Program-made: the position numbers and the translations under genes | The notes under the pieces: generated by a model | Told to the model about the DNA's origin: nothing | What the model saw: the letters and a program-made list of their open reading frames with translations, nothing else | Database searches by the model: none | Part shown: positions 59,594 to 64,000 of the stretch, one piece after another | Layout of the letters: each line of letters starts with the position of its first letter | Position numbering within the stretch: position 1 is the first letter of the stretch | Assembly: GCA_024405215.1 (NCBI GenBank) | Contig: JAKSPB010000015.1 | Location: forward strand, 1 to 64,000 | Source: Lentisphaeria bacterium | Lineage (GTDB): Bacteria > Verrucomicrobiota > Lentisphaeria > Oligosphaerales > Oligosphaeraceae | DNA length: 64,000 nt | Direction: 5' to 3'

Positions 59594-60999
59594 CAATACT
59601 CCGCGTCATAGACAATGCCTTCGCCTGTGATGTGCAAGTATCCCGCGGATGTCAGGTCTATCTTGCCCGCGAGCTTGACCTCGGCGACATCGCCATTGAT
59701 CTGCACCTCGACGCTCTGTGTGTTCGTGGAGAACATGTCCTGCCACTCGCAGGTCAGCTCCGTGCCCTCCGAGACATAGATCTTCGGATTCTTTCCCGTG
59801 AAGCGGATGGCGGGAGAAACCAGTATGACATCATCTCCCAGCTTGCGTCCGAAGAACTTGCGGCGCGGCACCTGCGCCTTGTAGAGCTTGTTCTCAGCGA
59901 CGTCGCCCTCTTTGATCTCGCCGTTGTGGTCGGTATTGGAGGCGCTGTAGTACAGCGTCACGATGCCATCGGCCTCCAGAACGATGTCGTTGATGCAAAC
60001 GGCAGTGACGTAGTCCTCGTCAAAGAGCGCCCGGCGCGTCGTGCGGTTCCAATGTCGGTTGTCCCGGCTCCACACCGGTTCCATCAGCAGACGCTGGTTC
60101 CGGGTGTTGAAATTGCCGAAGATTCCCACCGTGTAGGGTTCCAAATCCAGCTTGGAAAGATAGTAGCACTGCGTGGCGGGAGAGTCCAGTGCATCGGGCC
60201 TCAGGACGATTTCCGGCTCGGAGAGCGTCAGCCCATCAGGGCTGGTCCAGCGCATGACGATGCGCACGAAACCAGGGCACAGCTCCTTGTCGGCGTAAGG
60301 ACTTACGGGGTCCTTGATCATCGTGACGGCCGCCGAGAAGAACTCCCAGCTGCCGTCCGGATGATGATAAACGGTCGTGGCGTCATTGCAGATGCGGGAG
60401 ATGGACATGCCGTCGCCCCAGGTGTAATCGCCGTGAAAACACAGCACCGGCTTGCCGCCATTGGCCATTTTCCAATGGTGCAGATCCGTGCTTTCCGCCA
60501 CCATGAAGCGGACTTTTATCGTCTCCCCCTTGCCGTATGACCAAAAATACATCCGATAATGCTGCGGCCCCAGCTTGAAGACCATCGGCACGCCTGGCCT
60601 CATGTCTTCCGGAAGGCCCTCCAGCGTAAAATCACCGCTGCCGTCACGGGAAAGGAGATGCTTTCCCTTGTCGTCCATCATGATCATGTCGCTGTATTTT
60701 TCTTTCGTCGAATAGAGATAATAGAACCACGGCGCCCCCTCTTCGCAAGGCGCCTTCACGGGAAACGTGTTGATCAGGATGTTCTCCGCGCATTCGAAAG
60801 GCTGGTCGGGTTCGATCACAACGCCGCATTTCCGCCACGGCCCGTCGACGACCTCCGCGACGCCATCGCGCTCCTCCCAGTCCAGCGCGCCGATGATCTG
60901 CACGGGATGAAACGCGGCTCCAGCAAATGTCTGCAATGTAATGGCGGAAATGGCGAAGAAAACCGCCAGGCGGATGAAGGATGAAGAATTCTTGTTCAT
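59593..60999 (-). CDS. Secreted five-bladed-propeller glycoside-hydrolase-like protein
   Basis: 468 residues from ATG 60999; the longer open frame to 61152 has no signal character at its start. Signal peptide MNKNSSSFIRLAVFFAISAITLQTFAGA. The rest has the repeated strand patterns of GH32/GH43/GH117-type five-bladed propellers: MVFKLGPQHYRMYFWSYGKGE, RFMVAESTDLHHWKMANGG, YHHPDGSWEFFSAAV and IVLEADGIVTLYYSAS, with a beta-sandwich tail from about 385. Catalytic acids cannot be picked with confidence. Coupled to the beta-helix gene. Confidence 0.78.
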   Translation of the reverse strand: MNKNSSSFIRLAVFFAISAITLQTFAGAAFHPVQIIGALDWEERDGVAEVVDGPWRKCGVVIEPDQPFECAENILINTFPVKAPCEEGAPWFYYLYSTKEKYSDMIMMDDKGKHLLSRDGSGDFTLEGLPEDMRPGVPMVFKLGPQHYRMYFWSYGKGETIKVRFMVAESTDLHHWKMANGGKPVLCFHGDYTWGDGMSISRICNDATTVYHHPDGSWEFFSAAVTMIKDPVSPYADKELCPGFVRIVMRWTSPDGLTLSEPEIVLRPDALDSPATQCYYLSKLDLEPYTVGIFGNFNTRNQRLLMEPVWSRDNRHWNRTTRRALFDEDYVTAVCINDIVLEADGIVTLYYSASNTDHNGEIKEGDVAENKLYKAQVPRRKFFGRKLGDDVILVSPAIRFTGKNPKIYVSEGTELTCEWQDMFSTNTQSVEVQINGDVAEVKLAGKIDLTSAGYLHITGEGIVYDAEY

Positions 61000-61075
61000 G
61001 GCAAGGATTTCACACAAAGGCAGATTCGTAACTAAAAAAGAGATTGCATCTGGACAACAGAATCCTCCGAAAGGA

Positions 61076-64000
61076 TCACTGGATTTCGTATGTGTTTTCA
61101 AGGACCAGCGGCGTATTGGCTGGAAGTTCCTGCTGGACGGACCATTGTTCAAGATTGATGCGGCCTTCTAGATTGTTCCAATTGCAGTAGCAGATTCCTG
61201 CCTGTTCCAATGGGAAACTATTGGTGATGGCAAGGCCGGAACCTGCGTCAGTGAGGGTCCATGAACCGCATGGCATGGCGTTCTTTCGGAACCAGAGTTC
61301 ATTTGATGCCATGGGGTCTTCCAGTTTGCCAAGAGAGAATTTCTTCTCGTTGCCATCTTTGTCCGTGAACGAAAGGCTGGCCTTTGCCGTATTTTTTACC
61401 GCAAAGGATGGATGCATCCGGATGCAGAGATTCTTTGTGTCAACGGGACTTGTCAACGAATTGCTGACTTTGAAGGCGGCCTTGCCAGGCAGCAATTCAA
61501 TTGTGCGCGCGAAGACATTGCCGTTTCCGAGAGTGCAGCTCAAAGTAATGGAATTCTCCGTCTGTTCAGTTAGGCTGAAGGTCGCATCAAAGCCTTCGCC
61601 ATGCCATTGGTCGCTGCCGTAGAATTCAAAACCGCAATCAGCCGGCACATAGCCTTTCGCATCGGAACCAGAGACGCTGAAGAGTTCGCGGCCTGAGGGC
61701 TTGTGGATGCCGCGCCAGATCCTGCCGCCGATCTGCGGCAGCACTTCAAGCCTGAGAAATTCGTTCTCAAGCGTCACGATGTCGATTTTCGAATGCTCTG
61801 GACGCATCTCTTTCAGCCATTCCAGCGGCGGCAGTACTTTGCCTTCGCCAAGTTTTATGATGCTCTCCTTTTTGACCGTTTCTTCGAAAATGGCAAGAAG
61901 TTCCGGAGCGCCGGAAGCGTCGTCAAGGTCCAGAGATGTATCATGGCGCTTGTAGAGCTTGCTATTCAGCGTGAATTTGGTATAGATGACGGGAAGCATG
62001 GCCACATTGACGCGATGCAGCAATGTCTCGTCGTTCTTGACTGCTTCTCTTGCCTCCATGAAGAGCCTGATTGACTCTTTGAGGAATTTTGGTTCGTTAA
62101 GATGGTACGAAGGCGGCGTCTCAATGCGAATGTGCATGTTTGGATTACCGCAGACAAGTCTGTGGAGCTTATTGATGTACGTGTTTAGGAAAGGTGCCGC
62201 AGGACCATAGTAAGCGTCCAGAAACTCCTGTATGTTCTTGGCGGTGTTCGTACGCGGATTCCACAGAGCCTTGCTGATCAGATAGGCACGAAGTTCGGCG
62301 AATTCACCGCCGGGGGAGAAGTAGTTCGCTTCTTCATAGACGCCTGTGACTCCGTGTCTTACGAAGAAATCTATGTTCGGTTGGATGACTCCGAAGTTCG
62401 GATACGGCATGACGCTGTGCGAGAAGTCGATCGCGTAGTCCCAGATGTACAGTCGTCTGCAGATTCTCGACCATCCAACGATGTCCTCCACGAATTTTCG
62501 ATTGAATGGGCAGCTCTCCAGCGGATGGCTGAAGCAGCATTCCACTGAACAAAGACGGATGGCGACATTCGGATGCGGCCTCGCGTGTCTAGGCGGCTTT
62601 CGCGTCACCTGATAGGCCAGCGTGTCGATGATCTGATCCGGATACTCCTTGCATATCTCCGTGGCGATTGCGTTGACGAAATGGATCAGCGGTCCTGACA
62701 GTGATCCTTCGTATTCCGTCAACGCCGCGCATTTCGGGCAAGTGCAGAAGTTGTGCCAGTCATTCTGCGAGACGGAGACGATGACCTTGTTGGGAGCGGC
62801 CTCCTGAATCCATCTGCGGACTTGTGCGACGGCTATTTTCAGCACGTCCGGATTGGTCAGACACAGCTGCGACTTTGTGGTTACGCGTTGACCATTGATT
62901 TCCGAAAAGTATTCAGGATGTTCCGTTCCATAGACTTCTGGCGGCACGATGGAATTGAAGGTGTGGACGAAGCCGCGATAGTGTATTGCACCGCCCCATT
63001 GTGGATGACTGTCGATGTGAAGGCCGTTGAGCCTGTTGCGTGCGGCGAATGGAAGATTCGTGGAATTCCAGTAGTCAAGATCGCGGAACTCCAGCGGGGG
63101 GATGTATGTCCTGTTCAGTGCGGGAATTTGGATGACGCCGCTTTTGGGAACTGTGAAGCAATCCGCAGCGAACCACCGAACGCCCGCCAGCTCCTCAAGG
63201 AAGGAGTAGACTGCATAGAGGACGCCGCGCTGGTTGCCCGAAAGCGCGAGCGCGCCGTCGCGCGTTTCCCAATGTATGCCATCCGCGCCCAGTCTGTCAA
63301 AGTTGACGGTGGTTTGATGTTTGGCCAAAGCCTTCTCCGCTCTGCCGATGATGATGGGCAGACGGCTCTCTGCGCTGCCTTCGGAAATAATCTCCAGCGT
63401 CTTGCCCGTCATGAGTTCGTAATGGCGGTTGAATTCTTCCGCTGCCTGCTTCTCTGAAGCCGTTGGCCGTTCCGGAAGCATTATCACGTATGATTCGGGG
63501 AGAATCTCATGGCCGTCCACCACCAGAGTGGCATTTCCGAGAGTCTTGACTTTTTCATCAAGTTCTTCCTGTTTTGTGGTATATTGACTAATCAGAACAT
63601 CCAGAACCTTTCGCGTCTCAGGCAGGTTTCCGATTTCCAACGGAATGGCCTTCAGGCTCTTGACCAGAGCGTCAATTGTTTTTTTCTGCTCTTGCAGATT
63701 GGCTTTTCCGCTGCCTTCCTGAACTTGAAGGCAATGGAAGCCCTTTGGCGGATGGGGTGACGATGGATTCTTTCGAATGGCGTCGCAGACAATGGCACAC
63801 TGTTCGTCCGGCGGCATGCTACGGAAAAATTCACGTATGCAACCGTCGCATCCATAGAAATGCATGCCGTCGAAGGCAAGCATGTCGACAAGATAGGGCC
63901 GCCGCGCCGAATGGTCGTCTAGTCTTTTGGCAAAGAGACATGCGATTTCGACTTTTGCGAAATGGCTTCCGTTTGTGCGCAGAGCGTCGGCGGCGTTGAA
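61076..64000 (-). CDS. DUF4838-type multidomain protein, 5' end beyond the window
   Basis: The frame is open from the stop at 61076 through 64000, so the start lies outside; the ATG at 63883 is internal. Visible from the right edge: a Cys-bearing segment (FDGMHFYGCDGCIREFF); a helical linker; a GH20/GH67-like N-terminal domain (YVIMLPERPTASEKQAAEEF to GNQRGVLYAVYSFLEELAGVRWF); a DUF4838-like TIM barrel (VSVSQNDWHNFCTCPKCAAL, YPDQIIDTLAYQ, VYEEANYFSPGGEFAELRAYL); and a mutarotase-like beta-sandwich (EFLRLEVLPQIGGRIWRGIHKPSGREL). Likely a secreted or cytoplasmic glycan-degrading enzyme. 76 nt separate it from the propeller gene. Confidence 0.85.
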   Translation of the reverse strand, partial: FNAADALRTNGSHFAKVEIACLFAKRLDDHSARRPYLVDMLAFDGMHFYGCDGCIREFFRSMPPDEQCAIVCDAIRKNPSSPHPPKGFHCLQVQEGSGKANLQEQKKTIDALVKSLKAIPLEIGNLPETRKVLDVLISQYTTKQEELDEKVKTLGNATLVVDGHEILPESYVIMLPERPTASEKQAAEEFNRHYELMTGKTLEIISEGSAESRLPIIIGRAEKALAKHQTTVNFDRLGADGIHWETRDGALALSGNQRGVLYAVYSFLEELAGVRWFAADCFTVPKSGVIQIPALNRTYIPPLEFRDLDYWNSTNLPFAARNRLNGLHIDSHPQWGGAIHYRGFVHTFNSIVPPEVYGTEHPEYFSEINGQRVTTKSQLCLTNPDVLKIAVAQVRRWIQEAAPNKVIVSVSQNDWHNFCTCPKCAALTEYEGSLSGPLIHFVNAIATEICKEYPDQIIDTLAYQVTRKPPRHARPHPNVAIRLCSVECCFSHPLESCPFNRKFVEDIVGWSRICRRLYIWDYAIDFSHSVMPYPNFGVIQPNIDFFVRHGVTGVYEEANYFSPGGEFAELRAYLISKALWNPRTNTAKNIQEFLDAYYGPAAPFLNTYINKLHRLVCGNPNMHIRIETPPSYHLNEPKFLKESIRLFMEAREAVKNDETLLHRVNVAMLPVIYTKFTLNSKLYKRHDTSLDLDDASGAPELLAIFEETVKKESIIKLGEGKVLPPLEWLKEMRPEHSKIDIVTLENEFLRLEVLPQIGGRIWRGIHKPSGRELFSVSGSDAKGYVPADCGFEFYGSDQWHGEGFDATFSLTEQTENSITLSCTLGNGNVFARTIELLPGKAAFKVSNSLTSPVDTKNLCIRMHPSFAVKNTAKASLSFTDKDGNEKKFSLGKLEDPMASNELWFRKNAMPCGSWTLTDAGSGLAITNSFPLEQAGICYCNWNNLEGRINLEQWSVQQELPANTPLVLENTYEIQ

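Overview
The window looks like chromosome of a Gram-negative member of the PVC superphylum, most likely Lentisphaerota (Victivallales-like, probably gut or rumen). The evidence is a 51-residue small basic protein typical of Chlamydiae, Verrucomicrobia and Lentisphaerae (46063-46218), two solitary pseudopilins with a C-terminal H-x9-DG motif (39129, 55188), outer-membrane lipid genes (LpxC-like, LpxL-like), and many Gfo/Idh/MocA oxidoreductases, xylose-isomerase-like TIM barrels and glycosidase-like proteins. Most of the window is GC-rich with dense gene packing; 15.1-16.9 kb and 51.7-56.2 kb are visibly richer in A/T and look like accessory DNA. This is inference from family content; no 16S gene is present.

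Layout. 0-8.6 kb (+): the 3' end of a protein with a GDRKPF-repeat tail, mutS2, metW, two sugar isomerase/epimerase-like TIM barrels, a large secreted glycosidase-like protein and a Ca/Na antiporter. 8.7-12.0 kb (-): an AGE epimerase, an (alpha/alpha)-barrel protein and a metallophosphoesterase. 12.2-13.8 kb (-): ispH-uppS, isoprenoid and undecaprenyl carrier synthesis. 13.8-16.8 kb (-): a TMEM43-like membrane protein and a restriction-modification pair (D12 adenine methylase and HNH nuclease). 16.9-21.0 kb (-): two tandem Gfo/Idh/MocA paralogues, an LpxC-like protein with an altered zinc motif, and birA. 21.1-23.9 kb (-): a UDP-sugar pyrophosphorylase, an LpxL-like acyltransferase and folB.

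24.4-27.9 kb (+): a two-gene protein-glycosylation module. The first gene is a bacterial autotransporter heptosyltransferase (BAHT, TibC-like) with a four-cysteine metal finger; the second overlaps it and fuses a degenerate BAHT-like half to a GT2 glycosyltransferase. I consider this the strongest candidate for an undescribed system here. 28.0-33.9 kb (-): holA, a GAF protein, argH and two unknown envelope proteins. 34.0-38.8 kb (+): a secreted SH3b/coiled-coil protein, asnS and a DUF3014-like anchored protein.

39.1-44.8 kb (+): a pseudopilin behind a near-consensus promoter, then a short division cluster (mraZ-rsmH-ftsL-ftsI) preceded by five AGGGN-type boxes at exact 10-bp spacing, a likely MraZ operator. 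45-51.6 kb: a sigma-70 factor (-), the small basic protein, a nifU-nifS-prmA-EamA operon and a GH109-like oxidoreductase (+).

51.7-56.0 kb: 9-bp minisatellite arrays, interspersed intergenic elements, and two paralogous AraC regulators flanked by direct copies of a roughly 320-bp non-coding element, next to the second pseudopilin. 56.2-64.0 kb: a lipoprotein metallophosphoesterase (+) and a polysaccharide-degradation-like operon (-) with a DUF4838 protein that runs off the window, a five-bladed-propeller protein and a beta-helix protein. I found no rRNA, tRNA, CRISPR array or transposase.
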